The notes: generated by a model from the letters alone, not told the origin. A stretch of 64,000 nucleotides of DNA from Microbacterium sp. SLBN-146 (GCF_006715145.1 NZ_VFMR01000001.1:2976001-3040000); one strand, 5' to 3'; numbered from the stretch's first letter, positions 9,068 through 18,422 are shown. Numbers and translations: made by a program.

Positions 9068-10741
9068 ATGACTGATGCACCACGGACTCCTACGCCGATC
9101 GACGACATCGCCGACGCATGGGTCGACACCCTCGCGGAGCTGGTTCCTTCACTCGCGACCTACATCGGGCGTTTCGAGCACAACGACCGGTTCGGTGACT
9201 TCTCTCCCGCGGGCCACGAGCGACTCATCGGTGAAGCGCGTGCGACTCTCGCTGCGCTCTCCGCCGCGGAACCCGTCGACGACATCGACCGTGTCACGAA
9301 GCTCGACCTGACCCGGGAACTGGAGCTGGACATCGAGCTCTCGGAGGCGAAGTCCCACTTGCGCGACGTCAACGTGATCGCCTCGCCCGTGCAGGAGATC
9401 CGGTCGGTCTTCGACCTCATGCCGACCGATACCCCGGAAGACTGGAGCGTCATCTCGCGGCGGCTGAGCGCCGTCCCGGGCGCCATTCACGGCTACATCG
9501 AGACGCTCCGGGCGGGGATCGCGGAGGGCGTCGTTCCGGCCCGCCGTCAGATCACCGAGTCGGTGTCGCAGATCGCACGCTACACGGCGGACACCGGCTT
9601 CTTCGCCTCGTTCGCCGCAGAGGCCGCGCCCGCCGAGGGCCAGCTCCCGGCGTCGCTCGCCGTCGAATTGACCGACAACGCCAACGCGGCGCGCGTCGCC
9701 TACGACGAGCTGGCGCGTTTCCTCGGGTCGGAACTCGCCCCCGCCGCAAGCGAGAAGGACGCCGTCGGACGCGAGCTGTACGCGCTGCACTCGCGCCGCT
9801 TCCTCGGTGCCACGATCGACCTCGACGAAACGTACGAGTGGGGCGTGGAAGAGCTTGCGCGGATGGTCGCGGAACAGACCGCGATCGCGAACGAGATCCT
9901 CCCGGGCAGTTCGGTCGAAGAGGCGGTCGCGTTCCTCGAGAAGGATCCCACCCGGAAGCTTCACGGGACGGAAGCGCTCCAGAAGTGGATGCAGGAGACG
10001 AGCGACCGCGCAGTCGAGGAGCTCGGACGCACCCACTTCGACATCGCCGAACCGATCCGCCGCCTGGAGTGCATGATCGCGCCCACGAAAGAAGGCGGGA
10101 TCTACTACACGGGGCCGACCGACGACTTCTCCCGGCCTGGCCGCATGTGGTGGTCCGTTCCCGAGGGCGTCACGGAGTTCGACACGTGGCGAGAGCTCAC
10201 CACCGTCTACCACGAAGGCGTTCCCGGACACCACCTGCAGATCGCGCAGGCGGTCTACAACCGCGCCGAGCTCAACTCCTGGCGCCGCCTTCTCGCCGGC
10301 ACGAGCGGTCACGCCGAGGGGTGGGCGCTGTACGCCGAGCGGCTCATGCAACAGCTCGGTTACCTCGATGACGCGGCGGACCGACTCGGCATGCTCGACG
10401 GTCAGCGGATGCGCGCCGCGCGCGTCGTCCTCGACATCGGCGTGCACCTCGAGAAGCCGCGACTCGACGGCCAGGGCACCTGGGACTACGAATACGCGCT
10501 CGACTTCATGCGCGCCAACGTCAACATGCCCGACGAGTTCGTCCGATTCGAAGTGAACCGGTACTTCGGCTGGCCCGGACAAGCGCCGTCCTACAAGGTC
10601 GGACAGCGCATCTGGGAGCAGCTGCGCGACGATGTGCAGGAGCGCGAGGGCACGGACTTCGACATCAAGCGCTTTCACAAGCGCGCCCTCGACGTCGGTG
10701 GTGTGGGCCTCGACACCCTCCGGGCAGCTCTCGCCGGCTGA
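9068..10741 (+). CDS. DUF885 family metallopeptidase-like protein
   Basis: 557 residues of a mainly helical single-domain protein. The family's putative metal site is present: VYHEGVPGHHLQ near residue 381, a variant of HExxH, and HAEGWALYAERL near residue 412, supplying a third acidic ligand. DUF885 proteins are considered zinc-dependent peptidases, but most, including this one, have no proven substrate. No signal peptide is visible, so it should act in the cytoplasm. It is probably a single-gene transcript between polA and the LLM oxidoreductase. Confidence 0.85.
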   Translation: MTDAPRTPTPIDDIADAWVDTLAELVPSLATYIGRFEHNDRFGDFSPAGHERLIGEARATLAALSAAEPVDDIDRVTKLDLTRELELDIELSEAKSHLRDVNVIASPVQEIRSVFDLMPTDTPEDWSVISRRLSAVPGAIHGYIETLRAGIAEGVVPARRQITESVSQIARYTADTGFFASFAAEAAPAEGQLPASLAVELTDNANAARVAYDELARFLGSELAPAASEKDAVGRELYALHSRRFLGATIDLDETYEWGVEELARMVAEQTAIANEILPGSSVEEAVAFLEKDPTRKLHGTEALQKWMQETSDRAVEELGRTHFDIAEPIRRLECMIAPTKEGGIYYTGPTDDFSRPGRMWWSVPEGVTEFDTWRELTTVYHEGVPGHHLQIAQAVYNRAELNSWRRLLAGTSGHAEGWALYAERLMQQLGYLDDAADRLGMLDGQRMRAARVVLDIGVHLEKPRLDGQGTWDYEYALDFMRANVNMPDEFVRFEVNRYFGWPGQAPSYKVGQRIWEQLRDDVQEREGTDFDIKRFHKRALDVGGVGLDTLRAALAG

Positions 10742-10797
10742 CCGGGAGAGACCGGATTGAACGGAATAGGCCGGGGCCGAGCAGGGTTTGCATTCGC

Positions 10798-11829
10798 ATG
10801 AATGAGATTCAGCTCGGCCTCGACACGTTCGGCGATGTGACACTGGACGACGACGGCAACCGTCTCTCCGACGCACAGACCATCCGGAACGTCGTCGCAC
10901 AGGCCGTCCTCGCCGACGAGGTTGGCCTGTCGTTCTTCGGCGTGGGCGAGCACCATCGTCCCGAGTTCGCCGTATCGAGTCCCGAGATCGTGCTGGCCGC
11001 CGCGGCATCCGTCACGAAGAACATCCACCTCGGCACCGCCGTCACCGTCCTCTCGAGCGATGACCCCGTGCGTGTCTACGAGCGGTTCGCCACCTTGGAC
11101 GCCGTCTCGAACGGTCGCGCCGAAGTCATTCTCGGACGGGGATCGTTCATCGAGTCCTTCCCCCTCTTCGGCTACGACCTGAGGGACTACGAAGTCCTCT
11201 TCGACGAGAAGCTCGACCTCTTCTCTCAGCTCCTGACGGAGAAGCCGGTCTCGTGGCAGGGAACGACCCGGGCGCCGCTCGAGAATGCCGACGTCTTTCC
11301 GAAGACCGAGAACGGCATCACGGCGTGGGTCGGGGTCGGTGGATCGCCCGAGTCCGTCGTCCGCACGGCACGATACGGCTACGGACTCATGCTCGCGATC
11401 ATCGGCGGACCCGCATACCGGTTCCGTCCCTTCGTCGATCTCTACCACCGCTCCCTCACGTCGTTCGGACGCGAAAGCCTGCCGATCGGCCTCCACTCAC
11501 CCGGGCACATCGCCGACACGGATCAGCAGGCGTGGGACGAGGCGTATGCCGGCTTCGAAGCGATGAACAACACGATCGGACGCGAGCGTGGCTGGCCGAC
11601 GTACAACCGTCTGCGCTTCCAGCACGATGTGGGCCCCGAGGGTGCGCTCTACGTCGGGTCGCCCGAGACCGTCGCGCGGAAGATCGTCGACTCCCTGCGG
11701 ACGCTCGACGCGCAGAGGTTCGATCTGAAGTTCTCGACGGGCACGCTGTCGCATGAGAAGCTCATGCGCTCCATCGAGCTTTATGGCACGAAGGTGGCAC
11801 CGCTCGTGCGCGAGATGCTCGCGACCTGA
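10798..11829 (+). CDS. LLM-class flavin-dependent oxidoreductase
   Basis: 343 residues with the luciferase-like TIM barrel. The conserved early segment LSFFGVGEHHRPEFAVSSPE and RAEVILGRGSFIESFPLFGY belong to the subgroup of FMN-linked monooxygenases often annotated as alkane-monooxygenase-like. These enzymes use reduced flavin supplied by a separate reductase. No partner reductase or substrate gene lies next to it, so the substrate is unknown. The ATG at 10798 has GCAGGG 11 bases upstream, a distant ribosome site. Confidence 0.88.
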   Translation: MNEIQLGLDTFGDVTLDDDGNRLSDAQTIRNVVAQAVLADEVGLSFFGVGEHHRPEFAVSSPEIVLAAAASVTKNIHLGTAVTVLSSDDPVRVYERFATLDAVSNGRAEVILGRGSFIESFPLFGYDLRDYEVLFDEKLDLFSQLLTEKPVSWQGTTRAPLENADVFPKTENGITAWVGVGGSPESVVRTARYGYGLMLAIIGGPAYRFRPFVDLYHRSLTSFGRESLPIGLHSPGHIADTDQQAWDEAYAGFEAMNNTIGRERGWPTYNRLRFQHDVGPEGALYVGSPETVARKIVDSLRTLDAQRFDLKFSTGTLSHEKLMRSIELYGTKVAPLVREMLAT

Positions 11830-11844
11830 CCCGTCTCACCGTCC

Positions 11845-11856
11845 TACGATGAACTC
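11845..11856 (+). promoter_or_regulatory. -10 box for leaderless MFS gene
   Basis: TACGAT (11845-11850), 6 bases before the ATG at 11857. Confidence 0.5.
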
Positions 11857-13224
11857 ATGACGGATGCCGCCACCGCACCGGCCTCCAGCGCCACGACGTC
11901 CGAGCGCCTCGACCGCCTCCCCTTCACTCGTCGGCACCTCCGTGTCCTGACGGGATCGGGGATCGGCTGGGCGCTCGACGCGATGGATGTCGGGCTCATC
12001 TCGTTCGTGATCGCCGCGCTCGCCGTTCAATGGCAGCTCGCCCCCGGCGAGACGGCGTGGATCGCATCGATCGGATTCGTCGGAATGGCCGTGGGCGCGA
12101 CACTCGGCGGTCTGCTCGCGGACCGGTTCGGCAGACGCCAGGTCTTCGCGGTCACGCTCCTCGTCTACGGTGTCGCGACGGGGGCGAGCGCTCTCGTCGG
12201 CGGTCTTGCTCTCTTGCTCGTCCTCCGCTTCTTCGTCGGCCTCGGTCTGGGCGCTGAGCTTCCCGTCGCCTCGACGTACGTCAGCGAATTCGCCCCTGCT
12301 CGCATCCGGGGCCGGCTCATCGTCATCCTCGAGGCCTTCTGGGCGGTCGGATGGACGGCGGCCGCGCTCATCGGCTACTTCGTCATCCGCGAATACGAGG
12401 ACGGATGGCGATGGGCTTTCGCGATCGGCGCCGTCCCCGCCGCCTACGCCCTCATCGTGCGGTGGGGGCTTCCCGAATCGGCGCGCTGGCTCGAGCGGCG
12501 GGGGAGGCGCGCGGAAGCCGACGCGGTCGTCCGGCAGTTCGAGGAGTCGGCCTCCATCAGCTCCGCTGCGTCCCGGCGATTGACGACCGGGATCATCGAA
12601 CTCCCGCCGGCGGCTACGAGCGCGCGGGACAGGCTGGCAGCGCTGTGGTCCGCGGAGTTCCGCGTTCGCACGGCGTGCCTGTGGCTCGTGTGGTTCTGCG
12701 TCAACTTCTCCTACTACGGCGCCTTCATCTGGATCCCCTCGATCCTCGTCGCGCGCGGTTACGACCTCGTGCAGTCGTTCGGTTTCACGCTCGTCATCAC
12801 ACTCGCCCAACTCCCCGGATACGCCGCGGCGGCATGGCTCATCGAGGTATGGGGGCGCCGCGCGACCCTGTCGGTCTTCCTCGTGGGATCCGCGGTCTCC
12901 GCGGTGCTCTTCGGGACGGCATCGGATATCGCCGTCATCATCGGCGCCGGCATGGCTCTGTCCTTCTTCAACCTCGGAGCCTGGGGCGCTCTCTACGCCG
13001 TGACCCCAGAGCTCTATCCGACATCGCTTCGCGCGACGGGTTCCGGCTGGGCCGCGGGTGTCGGCCGGATCGCGTCCATCGTTGCGCCCCTCTCGGTGCC
13101 GCCGCTGCTGGTCGCGGGCGGCTCGCCGCTCCTCTTCATCGTCTTCGCCATCTTCTTCGCCGTCGCCGCCGCCACGGCCTGGGGGCTTGGCGACCGTCGC
13201 GGGCGCGCACTCGACGACAGGTGA
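11857..13224 (+). CDS. MFS transporter, sugar-porter/NiaP-like
   Basis: 455 residues with 12 predicted transmembrane helices. The loop motif GLLADRFGRRQ after helix 2 is the MFS signature, the matching half-repeat is EVWGRRA after helix 8, and SEFAPARIRGRL lies after helix 4 in the style of the sugar-porter and aromatic-acid:H+ symporter families. The opening GSGIGWALDAMDVGLISFV resembles NiaP-type niacin and aromatic acid carriers. Direction and substrate are not resolved. The gene stands alone, 27 bases after the LLM oxidoreductase and 20 bases before the SGNH hydrolase. Confidence 0.85.
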   Translation: MTDAATAPASSATTSERLDRLPFTRRHLRVLTGSGIGWALDAMDVGLISFVIAALAVQWQLAPGETAWIASIGFVGMAVGATLGGLLADRFGRRQVFAVTLLVYGVATGASALVGGLALLLVLRFFVGLGLGAELPVASTYVSEFAPARIRGRLIVILEAFWAVGWTAAALIGYFVIREYEDGWRWAFAIGAVPAAYALIVRWGLPESARWLERRGRRAEADAVVRQFEESASISSAASRRLTTGIIELPPAATSARDRLAALWSAEFRVRTACLWLVWFCVNFSYYGAFIWIPSILVARGYDLVQSFGFTLVITLAQLPGYAAAAWLIEVWGRRATLSVFLVGSAVSAVLFGTASDIAVIIGAGMALSFFNLGAWGALYAVTPELYPTSLRATGSGWAAGVGRIASIVAPLSVPPLLVAGGSPLLFIVFAIFFAVAAATAWGLGDRRGRALDDR

Positions 13225-13232
13225 ACCCGCCG

Positions 13233-13244
13233 TAGGCTGGGGAC
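13233..13244 (+). promoter_or_regulatory. -10 box for leaderless SGNH hydrolase gene
   Basis: TAGGCT (13233-13238), spacer GGGGAC, then GTG at 13245. Confidence 0.6.
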
Positions 13245-14012
13245 GTGGCATCCGTTCGTTTCGTCGCCATCGGCGACTCCTTCACCGAGGGGGTCGGCGA
13301 CGATCTTCCCGACGGCAGAGTTCGCGGGTGGGCGGACATCACGGCGCAGGGATGGGCTGATGCCACCGGCGAGCCGATCGAGTACGCGAACCTCGCGATC
13401 CGAGGGAAGCTGGTCTGGCCGATCGTCGAGGAGCAGCTGGAGGCGGCACTCGCGCTGCGGCCGACGCATCTGTCGTTCAACGGCGGGGGCAACGACATGC
13501 TGCGCCCGCGCACGAGCATCTCGCGGATCGTCGCAGCCTTCGACCGGGTGATCGAGCGGTGCGACGAGGAGGGCGTGACGCTCATCCTGCTGTCGGGAGC
13601 CAACCCATCGGGCCAACTTCCCCTCAGTCGTGTCGTACAGCGTCGCGGCGATGTGCTGTCAGCCGCAGTGGTCTCGCACATCGCGAACCGCACCGGCATC
13701 GTCCGCGCGCTGAACTGGCCGGATCGCGAGCTGTCGACCGCTCCGTATTGGTCGGAGGATCGCCTGCACATGAACTCCCGCGGGCATCACCGCGTATCCG
13801 CCCGCGTGCTCACGGCTCTCGGGTTCGAGCCTCCCGCCGCCTGGTGGTCGCTGCCCGCCCTTCCCGCCGCGGGCCCGCGCGGCGTCGCCTACTACCGCGA
13901 GCACGTCGGCCCGTGGATGCGACGACGCTTGACGGGGACGTCATCCGGCGACGGACGGGCACCCAAGTACGGCACATGGGTCGAGGTGGCGCCGTCACCC
14001 GACGTGGACTGA
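13245..14012 (+). CDS. SGNH/GDSL hydrolase (copy 1)
   Basis: 255 residues. Block I is AIGDSFTEGVGD (nucleophile Ser in GDSFTEG), block II contains the Gly of ANLAIRGKL, block III is FNGGGNDM, and block V is DRLHMNSRGHHRV with catalytic Asp and His. The fold covers esterases, lipases and deacetylases. There is no signal peptide, so it is cytoplasmic. It is clearly paralogous to the hydrolase at 45219-46076. Its last 18 bases overlap the convergent DHFR-like gene. Substrate unknown. Confidence 0.88.
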   Translation: MASVRFVAIGDSFTEGVGDDLPDGRVRGWADITAQGWADATGEPIEYANLAIRGKLVWPIVEEQLEAALALRPTHLSFNGGGNDMLRPRTSISRIVAAFDRVIERCDEEGVTLILLSGANPSGQLPLSRVVQRRGDVLSAAVVSHIANRTGIVRALNWPDRELSTAPYWSEDRLHMNSRGHHRVSARVLTALGFEPPAAWWSLPALPAAGPRGVAYYREHVGPWMRRRLTGTSSGDGRAPKYGTWVEVAPSPDVD

Positions 14013-14579
14013 GCGGTCGGGTGACATCACCCGGTACGTGAGTTCGGCGAAGGCTCCTGCACGACGCACGTCGGTCAGCTCCAGCCGCTCGGAGCCGATC
14101 CGGCGGGGGAGGAGCGGTGCACCGGACGGCAGCGTCGCGGGCGCGATCGACACCCGGATCTCGTCGAGGAGACCGGCATCCGCGAACTGACCGGCGAGAT
14201 CGCCACCGCCGACGATCCAGACGTCACGTTCACCCGCCGAGGCGCGGATCTGGTCCCACGAATCGACGACCTCGCCCCGGGCGAAGCGGATGTCGGCACC
14301 CGGAACCGCGGGCAGATCGCGCGACGAGAACACCCACGTCGGGCGCTCGCCATAGAACTCCTGCCATTTCTCGGGATGCGCCAGGAGTTCCTCGTGCTCG
14401 AGCACCCACTCATAGGTGGATGACCCCTGCACGAGGACGCCGATGCCGGCGAGGAATCGCTGGAAGTCGTCGCCGCCGCCTTCGCCGCCCGGCACCTGGA
14501 AGAGCCAGTCGAGAGAGTGCTGGTCATCGGCGAGAAATCCGTTCAGAGTGGTCGCGGTGTAAAAGATGGCACGCGTCAT
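13995..14579 (-). CDS. DHFR-fold protein, RibD C-terminal type (copy 1)
   Basis: 194 residues. The N-terminus MTRAIFYTATTLNGFLADD and the NADPH-site segment DVWIVGGGDLAGQFADAGLLD are typical of the RibD_C/dihydrofolate-reductase-like family. Stand-alone members are common in actinobacteria and their reactions are mostly unknown. The start at 14579 is preferred over a further upstream ATG because the family consensus begins here and a TATCCT -10 box lies 7 bases ahead of it. The 3' end overlaps the SGNH hydrolase tail-to-tail. Confidence 0.85.
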   Translation of the reverse strand: MTRAIFYTATTLNGFLADDQHSLDWLFQVPGGEGGGDDFQRFLAGIGVLVQGSSTYEWVLEHEELLAHPEKWQEFYGERPTWVFSSRDLPAVPGADIRFARGEVVDSWDQIRASAGERDVWIVGGGDLAGQFADAGLLDEIRVSIAPATLPSGAPLLPRRIGSERLELTDVRRAGAFAELTYRVMSPDRSVHVG

Positions 14580-14592
14580 GACCTGGAGGATA
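14580..14592 (-). promoter_or_regulatory. -10 box for leaderless DHFR-fold gene
   Basis: On the minus strand TATCCT (plus bases 14587-14592) is followed by 7 bases and the ATG at 14579. Confidence 0.5.
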
Positions 14593-14731
14593 GGGCGAAG
14601 CACCGACATCGCACCCGGTCGATCAATGCCGCGCCAGGCCTGTGGTTGTCGAGAGCTTGGCGCGGGCCTCTCGATGCCCCAGACTCATCGGTGTGGACCG
14701 GGCCCGACGGGATCCGGAGAAGGAGGCCATC

Positions 14732-14986
14732 ATGAGCATCGGCACCGGTATCGCCTTGTTCGTCATCGGCGCGATCCTCGCGTTCGCCGTCAACATCGAG
14801 GTCGAATGGATCGATCTCGACCTGGTCGGTTACATCCTCATGGGCGCGGGCGTGCTCGTGTTCCTGCTGGGGATCGTCCTCCTCGCTCGGCGCCGCCGCA
14901 CCGAGACGGTCACGAGGAGCACGGTCGATCCGACCGTGGGCGAGCAGGTCACCCGCCGGTCGACGACGAGCGACGACGTGCTCTGA
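14732..14986 (+). CDS. DUF6458-type small membrane protein
   Basis: 84 residues. Two hydrophobic helices (about 4-20 and 30-50) are joined by the acidic turn NIEVEWIDLDLVG, and the tail after RRRRTE is hydrophilic. This pattern is a recognised actinobacterial family of unknown function. The start at 14732 follows the strong ribosome site GGAGAAGGAGG. An in-frame ATG-like start 90 bases further up would add an implausible arginine-rich extension. It ends directly against the stop of the convergent MFS gene. Confidence 0.8.
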   Translation: MSIGTGIALFVIGAILAFAVNIEVEWIDLDLVGYILMGAGVLVFLLGIVLLARRRRTETVTRSTVDPTVGEQVTRRSTTSDDVL

Positions 14987-16324
14987 TCAGAGGTTCGATC
15001 GGGGGCGCCGCGGCGGGTCCATGCCCAGACGGATCCTGGTCTTCTTCCGTTCGATCAGGATGAACGTCGTCCCCAGCGCCCACAGCGGAATCTGGGTGAG
15101 GAAGGCGACCCGGAACGCGTCGAGCGTGTAGGTCGCGGGCGTTCCCGCGCCCTGGAGGTCCAGGGCCAAGCCGATCATGAAGATCGCGATGAGCGCGGCG
15201 AGGAATCCGCCCGCGTTCGTCACACCCGTCGCGGTGCTCAGTCGGTGGGCGGGGTTATGGGTACGTGCGTGATCGAACGCGATCATGGACGCTGGGCCGC
15301 CCATCGCGAGCGCCACAGCGAGCGCGAAGAGGAGCCACAGGGGAGCGGGTCCGGGATAGGCGATGACGGCGATCCAGGCGACCGCCTGCGTCGCGATCGC
15401 CGGGAGCACGAGCGCCTTCGATCGCAGATGCGGGATACGGCGCGAGATGTCTCCCATGATGGGGCCGAGCGCCATCCCGACGATGACGTACACCGACAGG
15501 ATCGTCGCCGCTTCGGCCGTCGTCCTCCCCTCGCCCGCGGTGAGGAACGGCATCCCCCAGAGAAGGACGAACGCCGTGCCGGCGAACGGCGTCGTGAAGT
15601 GCGACCAGAAGGCAAGACGCGTTCCCGGGTGCGCCCATGAACCCCTGATCCCGACTCCCGTGTCGATCGCCGACGTCACGACGCGAATCGCGCCCGTATC
15701 GGTGTTGACCGCGACATCCGCGTCACGCTCTGGTGGATGATTGCGCACGAGCGCGAACACGAGGATCGCGAAGAGGATGCCGAGACCCGCCACCGAACCG
15801 AAGGCGATCGTCCATGACGTGGCGTGCAGGACGGCCGCCAGCGGAGCGAGCGCGATGAGCTGGCCGGTCTGCCCGACGATGCCGGTGAACTGCACCATGA
15901 GTGGTGCCCGCTGGGCGGGGAACCACGTCGCGATGAGTCGCAGCACACCGGGGAAGATCGCCGCGTCGCCGGCGCCGAGGAGCACGCGCGCGAGGATCGC
16001 GATGCCGACGCTGGGGGAGAGGGCCATCGTGAGCTGACCGACCGCCATGAGCAGCATCCCGATCGTCATGATGGGACGCGCTCCGTAGCGGTCCAGGAGA
16101 ACTCCGACCGGGATCTGCATACCGCCGTACATCGCGAGCTGCACGACTGCGAAGAGCGAGAGGGTCGCGGCATCCGCCTGGAACCGCTCGGCCGCGTCGA
16201 CGCCGACAGCACTCAGCGAGCTGCGGTTGGTGACGGCGAGCATGTAGGCGGCCACGCCGACCGTCCAGATGAGCCAGGAGCGCCAACTCGGTCCCGCGAG
16301 CGGGGAGCGGGGCGCAGAAGACAC
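14987..16324 (-). CDS. MFS transporter
   Basis: 445 residues, 12 predicted transmembrane helices with a central cytoplasmic loop near residues 195-225. The helix 2-3 loop reads GVLLDRYGARPIM, the MFS signature. The N-terminal helix carries VTNRSSLSAVGVDAAERF. Overall it resembles nitrate/sugar-phosphate or general metabolite permeases. No neighbouring pathway suggests a substrate. The GTG start is fixed by a TAGCGT box 6 bases upstream. Confidence 0.85.
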   Translation of the reverse strand: MSSAPRSPLAGPSWRSWLIWTVGVAAYMLAVTNRSSLSAVGVDAAERFQADAATLSLFAVVQLAMYGGMQIPVGVLLDRYGARPIMTIGMLLMAVGQLTMALSPSVGIAILARVLLGAGDAAIFPGVLRLIATWFPAQRAPLMVQFTGIVGQTGQLIALAPLAAVLHATSWTIAFGSVAGLGILFAILVFALVRNHPPERDADVAVNTDTGAIRVVTSAIDTGVGIRGSWAHPGTRLAFWSHFTTPFAGTAFVLLWGMPFLTAGEGRTTAEAATILSVYVIVGMALGPIMGDISRRIPHLRSKALVLPAIATQAVAWIAVIAYPGPAPLWLLFALAVALAMGGPASMIAFDHARTHNPAHRLSTATGVTNAGGFLAALIAIFMIGLALDLQGAGTPATYTLDAFRVAFLTQIPLWALGTTFILIERKKTRIRLGMDPPRRPRSNL

Positions 16325-16336
16325 CCCTCAACGCTA
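16325..16336 (-). promoter_or_regulatory. -10 box for leaderless MFS gene
   Basis: Minus-strand TAGCGT (plus 16331-16336), spacer TGAGGG, then GTG at 16324. Confidence 0.6.
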
Positions 16337-16374
16337 GCGAGGCCTGGGGGCTTCGGCGGCCACGAGGACGTCGA

Positions 16375-16403
16375 TTGACCAGCATGAGATCGACGATTAG
16401 CGT
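16375..16403 (+). promoter_or_regulatory. Sigma-70-type promoter of chromate transporter
   Basis: TTGACC (16375-16380), a 17-base spacer, then TAGCGT (16398-16403). Predicted start of transcription is near 16410, giving a leader of about 46 bases that carries the CAGGAG ribosome site. Confidence 0.65.
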
Positions 16404-16455
16404 CTTTCGTGGGCGTGCCCTGTGCCCGGATCGACACCCGAGATCAGGAGTCCGA

Positions 16456-17679
16456 GTGACGACGAGCGCCCCCGAGCAGGCGTCGCCCCGCAGCGCCGGC
16501 ACCGTTCGCGAAGTCTTCCTCGCCTTCCTGAAGCTCGGGGTGACATCATTCGGCGGTCCGATCGCGCACCTCGGGTATTTCCGCGACGAGCTCGTCGTGC
16601 GGCGGCGGTGGGTCTCCGAAAAGAACTACGCCGACCTCGTCGCGCTCTGCCAGTTCCTTCCGGGGCCTGCGTCCAGCCAGGTCGGTTTCGCTCTGGGACT
16701 CCTGCGCGCGGGAGCCGGGGGAGCGCTCGCCGCATGGGCCGCGTTCACTCTGCCGTCTGCCATCCTGCTCGTCGGGTTCGCCTTCGGGGCGTCTCTCTTC
16801 GACAATCCGGTCGCCGACGGCATCCTCTCGGGGCTCAAGATCGTCGCCGTCGCGATCGTCGCGCAGGCAGTGATGGGGATGGCACGCGCTCTGACTCCCG
16901 ATGCGCGCCGCGCCTCCATCGCTGTCGGCGCGGTTCTCCTCGCGCTTCTCGTCGGCGGCACAGTCGGTCAGGTTTCGGCCATCGTGCTCGGAGCTCTCGC
17001 CGGTCTGTTCCTCTGCCGTGAGGCGGTCGGCACAGCGGCCGCGGATGCTCTGAGGTTCCCCGTCTCGAAGAGAGCAGGGATCACGGCGCTGTCGGTCTTC
17101 GCCGCGCTGCTCATCGCCTTGCCGATCGCGGCGACGCTGCTTCACAGTACGGCTGTAGATGTCGCGGACGCCTTCTACCGCGCAGGTGCTCTCGTCTTCG
17201 GGGGCGGCCACGTCGTCCTTCCGCTTCTCCAGGCAGAAGTCGTGCCCGCCGGATGGGTCACGCCCGATCAGTTCCTCGCGGGGTACGGCGCGGCCCAGGC
17301 CGTCCCCGGGCCGCTCTTCACGTTCGCCGCGTATCTCGGCGCGTTCGCGGCACCCGTCGCGCTCGGCCTCGTGACCGCGGCGATCGCCCTCGTGGCGATC
17401 TTCCTGCCCGGGATGCTGCTCCTGGTCGGCATGCTGCCGTTCTGGGCACATTTCCGCGCGATGCCGCGTGCGGGCGCGCTCATGCGCGGGGCCAACGCCG
17501 CTGTCGTCGGCATCCTCGCGGCAGCGCTGTACGACCCCGTCTTCGTCACGGCGATCGTGGGGCCGGCAGAGTTCGGGCTCGCGCTCGTCTGCTTCGTCCT
17601 CCTCGTCGCGTGGCGGATGGCGCCGTGGATCGTCGTGCTCGTCGCGGCCGCCGGCGGTGTCGTCATCGGATTGCTCTGA
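16456..17679 (+). CDS. chrA: Chromate transporter ChrA family (CHR), two-domain form
   Basis: 407 residues made of two homologous halves, as in long-chain ChrA. The first half has FLKLGVTSFGGPIAHLGYF and FLPGPASSQVGF. The second has GALVFGGGHVVLPLLQAEVV and YGAAQAVPGPLFTFAAY. The family exports chromate driven by the membrane potential, and some members act on other oxyanions. The GTG at 16456 is chosen because CAGGAG lies 5 bases ahead and the longer reading frame (from 16375) would overlap the promoter. Confidence 0.9.
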   Translation: MTTSAPEQASPRSAGTVREVFLAFLKLGVTSFGGPIAHLGYFRDELVVRRRWVSEKNYADLVALCQFLPGPASSQVGFALGLLRAGAGGALAAWAAFTLPSAILLVGFAFGASLFDNPVADGILSGLKIVAVAIVAQAVMGMARALTPDARRASIAVGAVLLALLVGGTVGQVSAIVLGALAGLFLCREAVGTAAADALRFPVSKRAGITALSVFAALLIALPIAATLLHSTAVDVADAFYRAGALVFGGGHVVLPLLQAEVVPAGWVTPDQFLAGYGAAQAVPGPLFTFAAYLGAFAAPVALGLVTAAIALVAIFLPGMLLLVGMLPFWAHFRAMPRAGALMRGANAAVVGILAAALYDPVFVTAIVGPAEFGLALVCFVLLVAWRMAPWIVVLVAAAGGVVIGLL

Positions 17680-17699
17680 GGCCGACGCCGACTGACGAC

Positions 17700-17718
17700 A
17701 TGTGGACATCGTCCACAT
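17700..17718. promoter_or_regulatory. Operator-like palindrome upstream of DHFR-fold gene
   Basis: ATGTGGAC-atc-GTCCACAT: perfect 8-base arms around 3 bases, centred about 29 bp before the GTG at 17738. It overlaps the expected -35 region, and a CATGAT box (17726-17731) sits 6 bases before that start. Confidence 0.55.
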
Positions 17719-17737
17719 CGTCCTCCATGATGGCGTG

Positions 17738-18412
17738 GTGACCACACTCAGAGTCCACAATCTCGCTATCTCACTCGACGGATTCGCGACGGGGGAGGGC
17801 CAAGCGCTCGAGACGCCGTTCGGCCACGCAGGGCACCGCCTCATGGACTGGTACTTCCCGACCCGCACGTTCGTGAGCACGTCGGGCCATGACGCCGAGG
17901 CGGTCGGTGCCGGCACACGCGGGGTCGACGACGCTTTCGCGGCGATGGCCTGGCAGGGGATCGGCGCCGAGATCATGGGCCGGCGGAAATTCGGTCCCCA
18001 ACAGGGCGAGTGGGAAGACGAGTCATGGCGCGGATGGTGGGGCGAGGAGCCGCCGTTCCACACTCCTGTCGTCGTCCTCACGCATCACCCGCGCCCTGAC
18101 CTCGCCGTCGGGGAGACGACGTTCCTCTTCCGCGATCTGCCGCCCGCCGACGCGCTCGCGCTCGCCGCGGAGCAGGCGGAAGGGCTCGACGTGCGGTTGG
18201 GCGGGGGACCCACCGTCGTACGAGAGTTCTTGCAGGCTGGTCTCGTCGATCACCTGCACTTCGTCGTCGTTCCGATCGTGCTCGGCAGGGGAGTGCGACT
18301 CTGGGACGGTCTGGAAGGAATCGAGTCGGGCTTCGACATCGAGGTGACCGCGTCACCGACCGGCGTCGTCCACTACGTCTGGACGCGACGCGGAGGAGTC
18401 GGATCTGCGTGA
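17738..18412 (+). CDS. DHFR-fold protein, RibD C-terminal type (copy 2)
   Basis: 224 residues. The start MTTLRVHNLAISLDGFATG and the later segments AEIMGRRKFG, LDVRLGGGPTVVREFLQAGL and VPIVLGRGVRLWDGL are the four conserved blocks of the RibD_C/DHFR-like family, including the NADPH-binding GGG. The family reduces pyrimidine-like or unknown substrates. This copy differs in length and sequence from the one at 13995-14579. The GTG at 17738 is preferred to a reading frame beginning at 17702 because the latter would translate through the palindrome. Confidence 0.85.
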   Translation: MTTLRVHNLAISLDGFATGEGQALETPFGHAGHRLMDWYFPTRTFVSTSGHDAEAVGAGTRGVDDAFAAMAWQGIGAEIMGRRKFGPQQGEWEDESWRGWWGEEPPFHTPVVVLTHHPRPDLAVGETTFLFRDLPPADALALAAEQAEGLDVRLGGGPTVVREFLQAGLVDHLHFVVVPIVLGRGVRLWDGLEGIESGFDIEVTASPTGVVHYVWTRRGGVGSA

Positions 18413-18422
18413 CTTCGTCGGC

